A stretch of 64,000 nucleotides of DNA from Priestia aryabhattai (lineage in GTDB: Bacteria; Bacillota; Bacilli; Bacillales; Bacillaceae_H): assembly GCF_023715685.1 (NCBI RefSeq), contig NZ_JAMBOQ010000002.1, forward strand, positions 1,140,568 to 1,204,567, given 5' to 3'. Shown in pieces: positions 7,374 to 16,172 of the stretch. The notes under the pieces were generated by a model. The model did no database searches. It was given only the letters and a program-made list of their open reading frames with translations, and was not told the DNA's origin. Both the position numbers and the translations under genes were made by a program. Within the stretch, counting starts at the first letter, position 1; each line of letters begins with the position of its first letter.

Positions 7374-8036
7374 AAGGGTCCTTTCCTATTCAGAAAGGGA
7401 CCCTAACCTCAAAGATAACCTGTGTGTGCCAATTAGTTATAGCATAATGTTTATTGGGAATTTAATGTATATTATATAAGTTATAGAGCAAACTATTTTA
7501 AAAGTGAAGTTCATTCACTAACTACCTTCTTAGTAATAGAAAACCCTACTGATGAGGTCCAGTAGGGTTTTTTACGGATAAATTGCTAAGCTAATCAAAA
7601 TAAACTCACTATACGATGAATAGTCAGTTTATTTTCTTCTTACCTGTGAATGTTGAGTTCCTAAGGAAGAAGATTGTTTACAAGCTTTAATTAAAACATA
7701 TGAATATCTTATTTTTTAAAGAACTACTTTTTATAATACATAATAAATTTGCACAAACTATTCACGATGCTATGATGCATTAAATAAATACACCTCGTAT
7801 AAAGCCAGCGAAAGAACTACTTCTTCAGCTGGTTTTATACGTTAGTACAGGTTATAAAAAGAGTAAATGAACATATCTTTATAACAAGTAGTAAAAATAA
7901 AAGAGGTTTTATAATTCCACTAAAAGAAAAACCTACCTCAAAAAACTAATTGAACAATTAGATTGGGTAGGTTTTTCTGTTTTAGGCTACATACCGTATA
8001 CTTCTTAATTAACATACTACCTCTTCCAGAACAGAC
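7374..8036. repeat. Gene-free stretch packed with hairpins
   Basis: No credible gene. Hairpins: AGGGTCCTTTC/GAAAGGGACCCT (7374-7404, leftward terminator), CCCTACT/AGTAGGG plus T6 (about 7545-7573), GTATAAAGCCAGC/GCTGGTTTTATAC (about 7808-7842), and AAAAACCTACC/GGTAGGTTTTT (about 7930-7980). GAGCAAACTATT (about 7480) and GCACAAACTATTCACGATG (about 7752) are further degenerate repeat B cores, and AATTAACATACTACC (about 8008) resembles its tail. Confidence 0.5.
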
Positions 8037-8043
8037 CAAAAAA

Positions 8044-8142
8044 AAGAACCCTCATGGGAGTAGGGTTCAATTGAGCACGCGTTTCTTTTTTTATGCAACT
8101 TTTTATACATCCTTGATATGCAAGGTTTGCTCTGAAGAATAA
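8044..8142 (+). pseudogene. 3' remnant B of a small-protein gene
   Basis: From AAG at 8044 the frame reads KNPHGSRVQLST, then RFFFYATFYTSLI, aligning without gaps to the end of the intact gene at 53964-54149 (KNPYRKRVLSW...YAAFYTSLI). The stop is lost (TGA became TGC) and the frame runs six codons further to TAA. The NP-codon region again forms a stem (GAACCCT/AGGGTTC) next to an A-run. Confidence 0.6.
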
Positions 8143-8318
8143 GGTAAGAAAGAATGTATAGAAAGGCTGCCTTTTATACATATGCTCAAGGTTGTCTTAT
8201 ATTTCCTTATTTATAAATTTGTTGTACAATTATGCAGACTTTTTTATGAATTGAAGCCTATAAATTCACTAAAAGCTATCCGTCCTGCAACGATGGGGTA
8301 GCTTTCTTTTTTTTGCTA
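8143..8318 (+). repeat. Dispersed repeat C, 3' flank of remnant B, with terminator
   Basis: A strong stem ATGTATAGAAAGG/CCTTTTATACAT (8154-8181) replaces the weaker stem of copy A with paired changes. It is followed by ATATGCTC, a spacer and the rightward terminator AAAGCTATCC/GGGGTAGCTTT plus a T-run (about 8272-8318). Confidence 0.6.
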
Positions 8319-8387
8319 ACGATAATAGTTACCTTAACATCTTGTAATAGATTTAAATATCTTGTCCGTAAAAGTATAGTTTTGTCT

Positions 8388-8490
8388 TACTAAGAGCAAA
8401 CTACTCAAGACGCCGTGAGGCATCGACTTGATGTGATACGTTTTATGGTTAGAAAAGATTACTGACTTAGCTCAGTAGTCTTTTCTTTTT
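8388..8490 (+). repeat. Dispersed repeat B, copy with identical 31-base core
   Basis: Bases 8394-8424 are identical to 1322-1352. A hairpin AAAAGATTACTGA/TCAGTAGTCTTTT (about 8453-8485) follows, which is also the terminator of the leftward hydrolase gene. Confidence 0.65.
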
Positions 8491-8493
8491 GTT

Positions 8494-9267
8494 TTATAAA
8501 TGAGATCTATTTAAGACAAATCCTGTAATTAACTCGTTAAACTGAGTCCACTGTTTGGTAGGCAGTTGGTGACCCTGATGTGGTAAAACAACGAATTCAG
8601 CATGTCTGCACTTATTTTTATACTCTTTCATATAGTGAGTAGTCCAATCCTTTTTTCCGCCATATATAAACAATAAAGGCATCGTTAAGTGATGAAGCTT
8701 GTCTAAACAGTTATAGTGTAATGAGTGATTATAATACTGATACCAGGATTCCTGGTCTGATTTCCTCATGTAACTAATTAAATTCCTTCTTAGTGTCTTG
8801 TCTCGAGTATGACTTATAGCAAGGCCTTTTATTAAGATATTTAAGTGTTCTTTTACCATATACATTCCTGTTTTATGTAATAGCTGTCCAGGTACATCTC
8901 TTACTATAGGATAAGCTCCTGAAAGTATTAATAATTCAATTCGCTGAGAATGATTGATAGCTAGCTCTTGAGCAATTAGACAACCAGCAGAATAACCACA
9001 TAGAATGACCTTGTCTAGATGCAGCGAATCCATAAAATGCACTAATTCGTTTGCATAGAAAGAGATTGATACAGAGTGTTTAGCTTTTGAGCTTCTTCCA
9101 TGACCACTTAAATCTGGAAAGATGACTCTCATATGTTTGGCTAACTCATGTTGATACTGGAAAACTTTATTTCCTAGTCCGGGAGGATGAATAAAGATGA
9201 CAGGTGCACCCTGTCCATACTCTTCATAATACAAATAGTGATCAGTGTTTGTTTCAGTAAAAGTCAT
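8494..9267 (-). CDS. Alpha/beta-hydrolase
   Basis: 257 residues, typical single-domain length. Catalytic triad visible: nucleophile Ser in GYSAG (about residue 93), Asp in YGGKKDWTTH (about 205), His in PHQGHQLP (about 234). The oxyanion segment is FIHPPGLGN, and FPDLSGHGRSS is the usual strand-turn before it. Fold-level evidence only: esterase, lactonase and C-C hydrolase remain possible. A hairpin terminator lies directly downstream. The ATG region (TCATTATTTTTCACTCC on the plus strand) carries a GGAGTG ribosome site. Confidence 0.85.
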   Translation of the reverse strand: MTFTETNTDHYLYYEEYGQGAPVIFIHPPGLGNKVFQYQHELAKHMRVIFPDLSGHGRSSKAKHSVSISFYANELVHFMDSLHLDKVILCGYSAGCLIAQELAINHSQRIELLILSGAYPIVRDVPGQLLHKTGMYMVKEHLNILIKGLAISHTRDKTLRRNLISYMRKSDQESWYQYYNHSLHYNCLDKLHHLTMPLLFIYGGKKDWTTHYMKEYKNKCRHAEFVVLPHQGHQLPTKQWTQFNELITGFVLNRSHL

Positions 9268-9509
9268 TATTTTTCACTCCAAAATCAGCTAATGAATACT
9301 TTTTAGTTAAGGACAATGTAATTTACGAAGTTATAATCTTTTTCTATCTGACAGTTAATTCAATACAATTTCCTATGGGTTCTCAAGCGTTTAAAATCAA
9401 TAAAATTTTCATTATTTACTATGGAGAGACTATATTCACTATAAAAAATATTTTATTCTTGCTAAGAAGATTTCTAGTAAGATTAATCGTGATGACTAAA
9501 AATGTATCA

Positions 9510-9625
9510 TATAAAGAGAAGAACTTCCCCGGTCTGCCTAAGGGAAGCTCTTTTCATAGGTTGCTTATAGTACACAATGAGAAATTGAGAATGAACACCT
9601 CTCCATTTATTCAATAGTTTGATCA
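9510..9625 (-). repeat. Dispersed intergenic repeat A, copy 2 (reversed)
   Basis: The reverse complement reads TGTTCATTCTCAATTTCTC and TTGTGTACTATAAGC as in copy 1 (225-341) and runs into a hairpin GAGCTTCCC/GGGGAAGTTC. The hairpin stem is unrelated to that of copy 1. Confidence 0.6.
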
Positions 9626-9704
9626 AGTTTTCGTGCTTTATTCATGTTAAATGTATTTGTTGCCTTATTTCTAATAATTGTGAGTACACTAACTACGCCT
9701 ATAT

Positions 9705-9905
9705 ATTATATACAGTTTAAAAATAGAAAAAGACCATCTCTTCCCAGTCAAAAGAGATGGTCTTCTCCCATTCGTTGAATTGTAGTCGTAAATGACTCTA
9801 TCACAGCGTCTTGTTTAGTTTGTTCAAACTATCGATAACTTATGTATAAAAAAAGAAAAACTCCTGGTGCCTAATCAGGAGTCTTTTCCGTAAATAGTGC
9901 GTAAT
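9705..9905 (-). repeat. Dispersed intergenic repeat B, reversed copy
   Basis: Read on the minus strand: hairpin ACTCCTG/CAGGAGT, TATACATAAGTTATCGATAG, core TTTGAACAAACTAAACAAGA with a small stem, hairpin GACCATCTCTT/AAGAGATGGTC, then TTTTTAAACTGTATATAATA and TAGTTAGTGTAC. Module order is conserved while the stems are different sequences. Confidence 0.6.
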
Positions 9906-10000
9906 TAGAAGTTGTTTTGAAATCATATATTGACCTCTACATTAGTATGTTCCTTACATAAAACGACTATACAAAAAAAGAAAAAACTACTGACCATGCT

Positions 10001-10846
10001 TGAACTGAACCCAAAAAGTTAGACACGTTATTTAGGCAGCTAATGAGGATTGAATTCTGTATTCTACAGGGGTCAATCCTTTTAATTTTTCTTTTATTCG
10101 TAGATGGTTGTAATATAGGATATAGGCCTCTAATTCCTGTTTGAACTGTTCTATACTTTCAAATTCTTGTAGATAGAGTAACTCTGATTTTAATAGACCA
10201 AAGAAGTTTTCAATAACCGCATTATCTAAACAGTTACCCTTACGGGACATGCTTTGAGTAATGTTATTTCCCTTCAATAAATGCTGATATTTGGTCATTT
10301 GGTAGTGCCATCCTTGATCAGAATGAAGAATAGGGCAGTCTCCCTCATTTAAACAGTCAAATGCTTTATGTAACATCGTAGTGACCAGTGAAAATGCAGG
10401 TCTCTTGTCGATATGGTAGGAGATAATTTCCCCATTAAAAAGGTCCAAAATAGGCGATAAGTAAAGCTTCTCTCCGAATAGGTGAAACTCTGTGATATCA
10501 GTTACCCATTTTTCATTTGGTTTAGATGCTTTAAAATCACGTTTAAGGATATTTGGAGCGATTCTTCCTGTTCTCCCACGATAAGAACGATACTTTTTGA
10601 GCCGAACGAGGCACTTTAAGCCTAGCTCTTTCATCAATCGACAGACCGTCTTATGATTAATAAGATAGCCTAGACGGTGTAATTCTAGCGTAATACGACG
10701 ATAACCATACCTCCCTTTGTGTTTATGAAAGATATGATGAATGGTTTCTTTAACTTCTTTATATTTGTCAGGGCGCTTAAAGGCTTTTATCCAATAATAA
10801 TACGTACTACGAGCGATTCTAGCTACTTTGATAAGGTCGACGACCT
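10001..10846 (-). mobile_element. IS3-family element, truncated (lacks orfA and one end)
   Basis: The terminal sequence TGAACTGAACCCAAAAAGTT at 10001 resembles IS150-group ends. It extends to 10846, where an IS6-type element begins inside orfB. The other IS3 end and orfA are not found on the far side of the IS6 copy, so that half has been lost. The insertion also cut a repeat hairpin: AAAAAACTACTGACCATGC (9981-9999) has no partner arm. Confidence 0.85.
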
Positions 10847-10907
10847 GGTCCTGGTGCAAAGATTGTATTTGCTTGAAAGAGGTATATAGTGTCCTATTGG
10901 TATTCAA
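10032..10907 (-). pseudogene. IS3-family OrfB transposase, 5'-truncated, fused to an IS6-derived start
   Basis: The 291-residue frame contains the rve/DDE core of IS150-type OrfB: an HTH-like region (STYYYWIK), KPNEKWVTDITEFHLFGEKLYL with the first Asp, ILHSDQGWHY with the second Asp, and MSRKGNCLDNAVIENFFGLLKSE with the Glu. Codons 1 to about 20 (MNTNRTLYTSFKQ...) come from the left end of the IS6 element; true OrfB sequence begins near VVDLIKVAR. Without orfA the normal frameshift-fused transposase cannot be made, so mobility is unlikely. Confidence 0.85.
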
Positions 10908-11709
10908 TCTTATGAAGCTATTCCAAATAGTTGGTGAATGAACCTGACTTGATTTGGGACAGACTTCACCTCCTGGTAAACCTGTTTCTTTTTTATCATA
11001 TGCATGACCTCTATTCCAGAAATAATGGCTTTTGCTGTACGAAACGATTTTAAGCCTAACATTGTAGACAGACGCTTCTTAATAAACCTATGATCCTGCT
11101 CTACAATGTTATTTAGATATTTACTTTGTCTTACTTGGATGCCTTGAGGCATCTTTTTTTCTTCTTTTAACTCTTGAATAGCAATGGGATAGGCAGGATT
11201 TTTATCTACTGTAATCGTACGAGGTATAGAAACGTGCGAAAAAGCCAAGGCTTTCTTAAAAAAGCGCTTGGCTGCTTGTTTATTTCTTGTTTTACTTAGA
11301 TAAAAATCGATGGTATTTCCCTCAGAATCAACGGCACGATAGAGATACATCCATTGTCCTTTTACTTTTACATAGGTCTCATCAACCCGCCAAGAATCGT
11401 TTGTTGGCTTAAGATGGCGCCGTACTCGCTCATCTAATTCAGGACCATATTGATGAACCCAACGCATAATCGTTGTATGAGCCATACATAATCCACGTTC
11501 CTCCATCATTTCTACCAAGTCACGAAAACTTAAATTGTACCGTAGGTACCATCTTACCGTTAACAAAATGATATCGGGTTGATAATGTTTCCACTTAAAT
11601 AAGGGTTGCTTTTCCATACTGATCACGTCCTTCTTTTAGAATAATAGTATCAGTATGTTCAAGTTTCAGAGATTACTTGCAATTGTCCTGAAATTTTTGC
11701 ACCAGAACC
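10847..11709 (-). mobile_element. IS6-family insertion sequence, copy 1
   Basis: 863 bp. Ends are GGTCCTGGTGCAAAG at 10847 and, inverted, TTTTTGCACCAGAACC at 11709, one mismatch from perfect. No 8-bp target duplication is visible (GACGACCT left, CAAAAACG right), which suggests rearrangement after insertion. Confidence 0.9.
10910..11626 (-). CDS. IS6-family transposase (copy 1)
   Basis: 238 residues, full length. N-terminal HTH region (SFRDLVEMMEERGL), then the DDE catalytic domain: first Asp in WRVDETYVKVKGQWMYLYRA, second in ITVDKNPAYPIA, and Glu in NNIVEQDHRFIKKR. IS6 enzymes move by replicative cointegrate formation. The sequence differs from copies 2 and 4 at many positions, so this is a separate lineage of the same IS. 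Confidence 0.95.
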   Translation of the reverse strand: MISMEKQPLFKWKHYQPDIILLTVRWYLRYNLSFRDLVEMMEERGLCMAHTTIMRWVHQYGPELDERVRRHLKPTNDSWRVDETYVKVKGQWMYLYRAVDSEGNTIDFYLSKTRNKQAAKRFFKKALAFSHVSIPRTITVDKNPAYPIAIQELKEEKKMPQGIQVRQSKYLNNIVEQDHRFIKKRLSTMLGLKSFRTAKAIISGIEVMHMIKKKQVYQEVKSVPNQVRFIHQLFGIAS

Positions 11710-11845
11710 CAAAAACGAATATTTTTGTTACAACAATATTAGGGGTCCCAGAGATTCATTGTACTTTTGAGTTCTCAGTAACAAAAATGGTCGTTTTTGT
11801 TATGCGAGAGATGAAGTGATTTATTATCATTGCTATTGCTCATGA

Positions 11846-12025
11846 GGTTTTAAAGGAACCAGTAGAGGATATAACGCAAGATTTAAATATTTATGTTTTC
11901 CATCAAAATGGGGAGGTGGAGAAAGCCTTAAAGCATTTAGAGAAGTCTCGAATGTTGCTTTTATTCAACGTATTGGCGGTATTCAGAAGAGAAATAAACG
12001 GCAAGAACAAGAACTTGAAAGGTAA
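11846..12025 (+). pseudogene. Unidentified gene remnant with probable frameshift
   Basis: One forward frame ends in FREVSNVAFIQRIGGIQKRN, KRQEQELER and TAA at 12025. A second frame over the first half reads AHEVLKEPVEDITQDLNIYV followed by FHQNGEVEKALKHLE. Both look protein-like in complementary halves, which suggests one gene broken by a frameshift near 11940. No start codon or ribosome site. Family not recognised. Confidence 0.35.
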
Positions 12026-12197
12026 AAGTTCTTATGTTCAAGACATTTGAAAAACATGATGTTTCCTAATCAAGGTTGCATAATCTATGCAATTTTTTTT
12101 AGAAAATTCATAGTGATATGTCGACTTGTCAGACAAAATACAGTATAATAATAAATGAACAACTTAATCATCATAAGTCAATTAATCTAAGATCACC

Positions 12198-12253
12198 AAG
12201 TTCTACAAAAAAAGGCTATCTCATCTTTGAGATAGCCCTTTTTTGTGGAACTT
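12198..12253. terminator. Long bidirectional hairpin
   Basis: AAGTTC.ACAAAAAAAGGCTATCTCA pairs with TGAGATAGCCCTTTTTTGTGGAACTT around TCTT. A smaller AAAAGCTATCTC/GAGGTAGCTTTT hairpin follows at 12290-12328. No gene reaches them directly. Confidence 0.6.
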
Positions 12254-12404
12254 TCCTTAATTAAATTTGCCATATAAATATCAAATAAATAAAAAGCTAT
12301 CTCTGTGTGCAGAGGAGGTAGCTTTTAAGGAAATTAATATATGAACTATGTTCCTTAGATAATTACTCCCAAAGGGTTCTCTTTTTTGTTGGGTTCCGGA
12401 AAGA

Positions 12405-12490
12405 GTGATTATGTCAACTAAATTTGCACCTCTTATACAGCTTAAAAATAGAAAAGCTACTGGGGCTCAGTAGCTTTTTTCTGTTTCGTA
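12405..12490 (-). repeat. Dispersed repeat B, partial reversed copy
   Basis: Minus strand: GCTACTGAG/CAGTAGC hairpin, TTTTCTATTTTTAAGCTGTA, then TTTAGTTGACATAATCAC. The tail AGTTRACATAATCAC occurs again without a hairpin near 46266-46285. Confidence 0.5.
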
Positions 12491-12578
12491 ATTAGATTTT
12501 ATGAAATATATAATTTAGTGAATCTTTAACAAACTAACCAGTATACTAAAATCAAGTTTGTAAAGGAGAATAAATAAA

Positions 12579-12869
12579 ATGAACAAAAAGCTGTGTAGTA
12601 AAGTGATAGTAGCTATGCTGCTTCCTCGGTCGGAGAAGGATTTTTTTCAAAAGGTGATAGTATAAGTACAGAGAGCTATTAGTGCAGAACAAGCTAAATC
12701 AATTGCTTTGAAACAAGTACAAGGAAGAGTACTTCATATAGACTTAGATTCTGATGATGGTGTAATAAAATATGAAGTACTCATTATGACGGATAAAAAT
12801 CAAATTTATGAAGTAGAAAACAATGCTAGTACAGGCGCTGTTATAAAAGTAGAACAAGATAATGACTGA
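12579..12869 (+). pseudogene. PepSY-domain secreted protein, double frameshift
   Basis: AAAGGAG precedes the ATG at 12579. The frame opens MNKKLCSKVIVAML (a signal-peptide start), then hits TAA at 12663-12665. A single missing base near 12619 and a single extra T near 12690 would restore SSVGEGFFSKGDSISTES followed by ISAEQAKSIALKQVQGRVLH and a PepSY domain (IDLDSDDGVIKYEVLIMTDKN...). The two errors compensate, so the frame is the same at both ends. Either a decayed gene or two sequencing errors. PepSY domains are small extracytoplasmic modules that inhibit peptidases. Confidence 0.8.
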
Positions 12870-12906
12870 TAAAAAATCGAAAGTGTCTTTTTGTTTTTAT
12901 CTCTTA

Positions 12907-12933
12907 AAAGGTTAGCTTAATGCTAACCTTTTT
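12907..12933 (+). terminator. Terminator after the PepSY gene
   Basis: AAAGGTTAGC / GCTAACCTTTTT around TTAAT, 38 bases after the stop. Confidence 0.8.
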
Positions 12934-13008
12934 CCATTTGAGTGTTTTTGAATATTTTTATACCAATAGGAAAAAATGAGATGAAATGACCGAAGGAGGT
13001 TAACCATT

Positions 13009-14013
13009 TTGGATGATAAAAACCCAATAAGTGCTCCTGAAATCGGAACACTTTGGCTTACATATCAGGAAAAATCAATGATTCTCAGGATTTTAGAATA
13101 CTTCTTGGCAAAAGCGGATGACCAGGAAGCTAAGAATATTATGGGAGGCTTATGGCAAGAACTGCATTTTTATATTAAGGAAATAAAGCAGATTTTTGAG
13201 AATGAAGGAATCGCAGTTCCTATTGGATTCACGAGTGTAGATGTTAACTTAGATGCTCCCAACTTATACGATAATGGATTTGACATAATGTTTCTTCGTA
13301 TTTTAAAAGAGGTTAGTATGGGTATGTACACAATAAATATGAATATGGCATATCGAAAGGATGTCATAGCGATTTATGCAGGACTTACTACTGTCACTCA
13401 TAAAATTTATAAATTGGCTACACTTTACTTACTTGAAAAAGGAATTCTCACCCTTCCACCAAAATCGACAATGCCTAAAACAATTGAGTTCGTTAAGGAT
13501 AAAAGCTATTTGAAGGGGTTTCAGCCTTTTAGTGACAAAAGGGCTTTGAATCACAATGAGTTAGGCATTCTTCACCACGGGGTTGAGTGCAATAATGTTG
13601 GGATGCAGTTGATTACTGGTTTTGCACAATGTGCAGAGAATAAAGAGGCAAAAGACTATTTTATTAAAGGAAAAGAACTTGCCAAGAAACAAATAAAGAT
13701 TTATCAAGAAATTCTACTAGAAAGTGACGTTCAGTTCTCTGCGACTTCTGGAAGCACAGTAACTACTTCTACTGTTGCTCCATTTTCTGATAAACTCATG
13801 ATGTTTTGCGTTTACCTTCTCAATGGATTTGGAATTGTTGGAAGTAGTTTTGGGACAATTTTTGGTTTAAGGAATGATGTATCTCTAAAAGCAGCCTTAA
13901 TTGCCAAGGATATTTATTTCTACGCAGACGAAGGAATTAAACTAATGATTAAAAACGGATGGCTAGAAGAACCACCACAAATGGAAGATCGGGTTAAAAT
14001 AATAAAAAAGTAA
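13009..14013 (+). CDS. Two-domain DUF3231 protein
   Basis: 334 residues from a TTG start; AAGGAGGT lies 8 bases upstream and the nearby ATG at 13013 is out of frame. Two DUF3231 units in tandem: residues about 10-165 (SAPEIGTLWLTYQEKSMILR ... LEKGILTLPPKST) and about 180-330 (RALNHNELGILHHGVECNNV ... IKNGWLEEPPQMEDR). Each is a ferritin-like four-helix unit ending in a G(I/W)L..PP motif. The central TSGSTVTTSTVAPFSDKLMM loop is typical of the long form. Function unknown; common in Bacillus and often sporulation-linked. Confidence 0.9.
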   Translation: MDDKNPISAPEIGTLWLTYQEKSMILRILEYFLAKADDQEAKNIMGGLWQELHFYIKEIKQIFENEGIAVPIGFTSVDVNLDAPNLYDNGFDIMFLRILKEVSMGMYTINMNMAYRKDVIAIYAGLTTVTHKIYKLATLYLLEKGILTLPPKSTMPKTIEFVKDKSYLKGFQPFSDKRALNHNELGILHHGVECNNVGMQLITGFAQCAENKEAKDYFIKGKELAKKQIKIYQEILLESDVQFSATSGSTVTTSTVAPFSDKLMMFCVYLLNGFGIVGSSFGTIFGLRNDVSLKAALIAKDIYFYADEGIKLMIKNGWLEEPPQMEDRVKIIKK

Positions 14014-14123
14014 ATATCGAAGATTGAAATAAAAATCAATTTACTGGAATAAATTTGACTTTTAAATTAATAATAACCCTAGTGTTATATCTAACACTAA
14101 ATTACAATGTGGAGGGATATATT

Positions 14124-14243
14124 TTGGATATACTTATAAGCTTATTATCAGCATTACTTACTGTGGTATTTAGAGTTACATCGTTAATGAAAAACGCTAA
14201 CGATAGGTTAGAATCATTAATAAAAATGCCTACTCTAATATAA
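14124..14243 (+). CDS. Small hydrophobic peptide, possibly YvrJ-like
   Basis: 39 residues from a TTG that has GTGGAGGG 7 bases upstream; the same frame is open further upstream to 14055 without a better site. Hydrophobic residues 3-20 (ILISLLSALLTVVFRVTS) are followed by a charged tail NANDRLESLI. Size and layout recall YvrJ-type peptides but the family motif is not clear. A good terminator follows. Confidence 0.4.
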   Translation: MDILISLLSALLTVVFRVTSLMKNANDRLESLIKMPTLI

Positions 14244-14280
14244 GCATTGTGTATTTATATATGTTATTCCATATTGTTTC

Positions 14281-14319
14281 AAAAAAGACAACACAGTTTA
14301 ACTGTGCGTGTCTTTTTTT
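14281..14319 (+). terminator. Terminator
   Basis: AAAAAAGACA.CACAGTT / AACTGTG..TGTCTTTTTTT, 38 bases after the small peptide frame. Confidence 0.8.
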
Positions 14320-14498
14320 AGATTTTGTCCAATTATTGAGGTGGAGTTCAATACATAAGAGCTCTCTTAAGTTCTAAATTTATCATTTACACATCGTTGA
14401 TTTATCAACATTTTGAGCTTTTGCTAAATAATAAGTTCTACATAAAAAAGAGAATTTTATGCTCCATTTCATTCAGAGACATAAATTATCGACTTCGA

Positions 14499-14993
14499 TT
14501 AATCCTCTTTACTACTATCTTCTTTCCAGCTCTTTTGTAGTTTCCGAATATAAATGATTTGACCAATGTGATATGCGTTATGAGTAGTTATATTTCCAAG
14601 TACCTCCCACCACTTTACATGCTCAGAAAAACCATTTACATCTTTTTCAATTTTTTCTTCAGTTAATAACTCTTTCCATTGTAACAGTACTTCTAATAGT
14701 CGATCTTTTAAATGATCAAATTTTTGATTTTCCGGAATTATAAAGCTTTTATTATTATTTCCTATAGAAGGTACTGCATTGACATGAGATTTTTGATACC
14801 TAGTTTGCCACGTTTCATTCCAATAAAGTAGATGTTGTACAATTTCAGCAATACTATTACTATCCTTGTTAGGCTTCCAAAAAGCTTCTTCCTCTGACAA
14901 GTCTTTAATAGAAACTGAAAATGGTTGGTACCAGCTAGGATCATTAGCATTTGCTAACAGTTGATCAGCTAAAACATCTTTCGCGTGAAACAT
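14499..14993 (-). CDS. DinB-like / YfiT-fold protein
   Basis: 164 residues from the ATG at 14993 (AAGGGG 9 bases upstream; the ATG three codons earlier abuts that site). DinB four-helix bundle features: VQHLLYWNETWQTRY with the first metal-ligand His near residue 59, and HNAYHIGQIIYIRKLQK near the C-terminus with the H-x3-H pair. These bundles bind divalent metal; members act as thiol transferases (bacillithiol S-transferases) or have unknown roles. Monocistronic. Confidence 0.85.
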   Translation of the reverse strand: MFHAKDVLADQLLANANDPSWYQPFSVSIKDLSEEEAFWKPNKDSNSIAEIVQHLLYWNETWQTRYQKSHVNAVPSIGNNNKSFIIPENQKFDHLKDRLLEVLLQWKELLTEEKIEKDVNGFSEHVKWWEVLGNITTHNAYHIGQIIYIRKLQKSWKEDSSKED

Positions 14994-15309
14994 GATTTCC
15001 ATCCCCTTTATAAAAAATTTCGGATCTATTCACAAGAAAAATCAAAATTATGTAAAGATGCCTTGTTGAAAATGTCATAAACCCGTTTCATTTCCACTAA
15101 TATACATTCTCTTATATAAAGTTATTTTCCTTTTTCATTCAATCCCTATCCTTCATTTGTTTAAGAAATAAAAACTATACATTTTTACATTAGAAGAAAA
15201 TATTTTTGTTTATTTGATTGTTATAAAACCCCTTAATCTTATGAGTAAACATTAAACTATTTATTGAATGTTAAACGTTTCATCATTTGTACTTAATATA
15301 GACAAATAA

Positions 15310-16172
15310 GGTTCTGGTGCAAAAATTTCAGGGCAATTGCAAGTAATCTCTAAATCTTGGACATACTGATACTATTACCCTAAAAAAAGGAGCATGATCA
15401 GTGTGGCAAATCAATCTTCATTCAAATGGAAACATTATCAGCCTGACATCATTTTATCAACGGTAAGATGGTACCTACGGTACAACCTCAGTTTTCGTGA
15501 TTTGGTGGAAATGATGGAGGAACGTGGTTTATCTATGGCTCACGCAACGATTATGCGTTGGGTACATCAATATGGACCTGAAATGGACAAAAGAATTCGT
15601 CGTCAACTTAAGAAAACAAACGATTCTTGGCGAGTAGATGAGACGTATATTAAAGTTAAAGGGCAATGGATATATTTGTACCGGGCCGTTGATTCAGAAG
15701 GAAATACCATTGATTTTTATCTAAGTAAAACAAGAGACCACAAGGCTGCAAAGCGATTCTTTAAGAAAGCTTTGCGGTCTTTTCATGTTTCAATGCCTCG
15801 TGTTATAACAGTCGATAAGAATCCTGCCTATCCTATATCGATTGAAGAGCTGAAGAACGAAAAAAAGATGCCCGTAGGCATCCAAGTAAGGCAAGTGAAG
15901 TATCTGAATAACGTAATAGAACAAGATCATCGGTTTATTAAAAAGCGAGTTCGTTCAATGTTAGGATTAAAGTCCTTTCACTCAGCGAAGTCCGTTATTT
16001 CTGGAATAGAAGCAATGCATATGATTAAAAAAGGGCAACTTGTTTTACGGGACAAGTCTGTCCAAAATCAAAAAGAATTTATTCACAGGCTGTTTGGATT
16101 AGCTTCATAAGTCAGAAATGTAGAAGAAACTGCTACTCTATATTTCTAACTAACATTTCTTGCACCAGAACC
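15310..16172 (+). mobile_element. IS6-family insertion sequence, copy 2 (left border of the cargo region)
   Basis: 863 bp between GGTTCTGGTGCAAAAAT at 15310 and its inverted counterpart ending TTGCACCAGAACC at 16172. The transposase differs at one residue from copy 4 (42550-43412), which lies in opposite orientation. No 8-bp target repeat flanks it (ACAAATAA / CTTTTCTT), nor do outer or inner flanks of copies 2 and 4 match directly or as complements. Confidence 0.95.
15394..16110 (+). CDS. IS6-family transposase (copy 2)
   Basis: 238 residues. Catalytic triad in VDETYIKVKGQWIY, ITVDKNPAYPIS and NNVIEQDHRFIKKR. Only the residue before LFGLAS-end differs from copy 4 (Arg here in FIHRLFGLAS, Lys there). 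Intact, so probably active. The start is the ATG at 15394, reached after the GAGC ribosome-like site in AAAAAAGGAGC. Confidence 0.95.
   Translation: MISVANQSSFKWKHYQPDIILSTVRWYLRYNLSFRDLVEMMEERGLSMAHATIMRWVHQYGPEMDKRIRRQLKKTNDSWRVDETYIKVKGQWIYLYRAVDSEGNTIDFYLSKTRDHKAAKRFFKKALRSFHVSMPRVITVDKNPAYPISIEELKNEKKMPVGIQVRQVKYLNNVIEQDHRFIKKRVRSMLGLKSFHSAKSVISGIEAMHMIKKGQLVLRDKSVQNQKEFIHRLFGLAS

Noticed and set aside
9375..9617. 80-codon forward frame
   Set aside because: It crosses repeat A and its hairpin; composition is not protein-like.
1..12500. CRISPR array as an explanation of the many repeats
   Set aside because: Repeats are irregularly spaced, inverted in part, and end in terminator hairpins; no cas genes are present.
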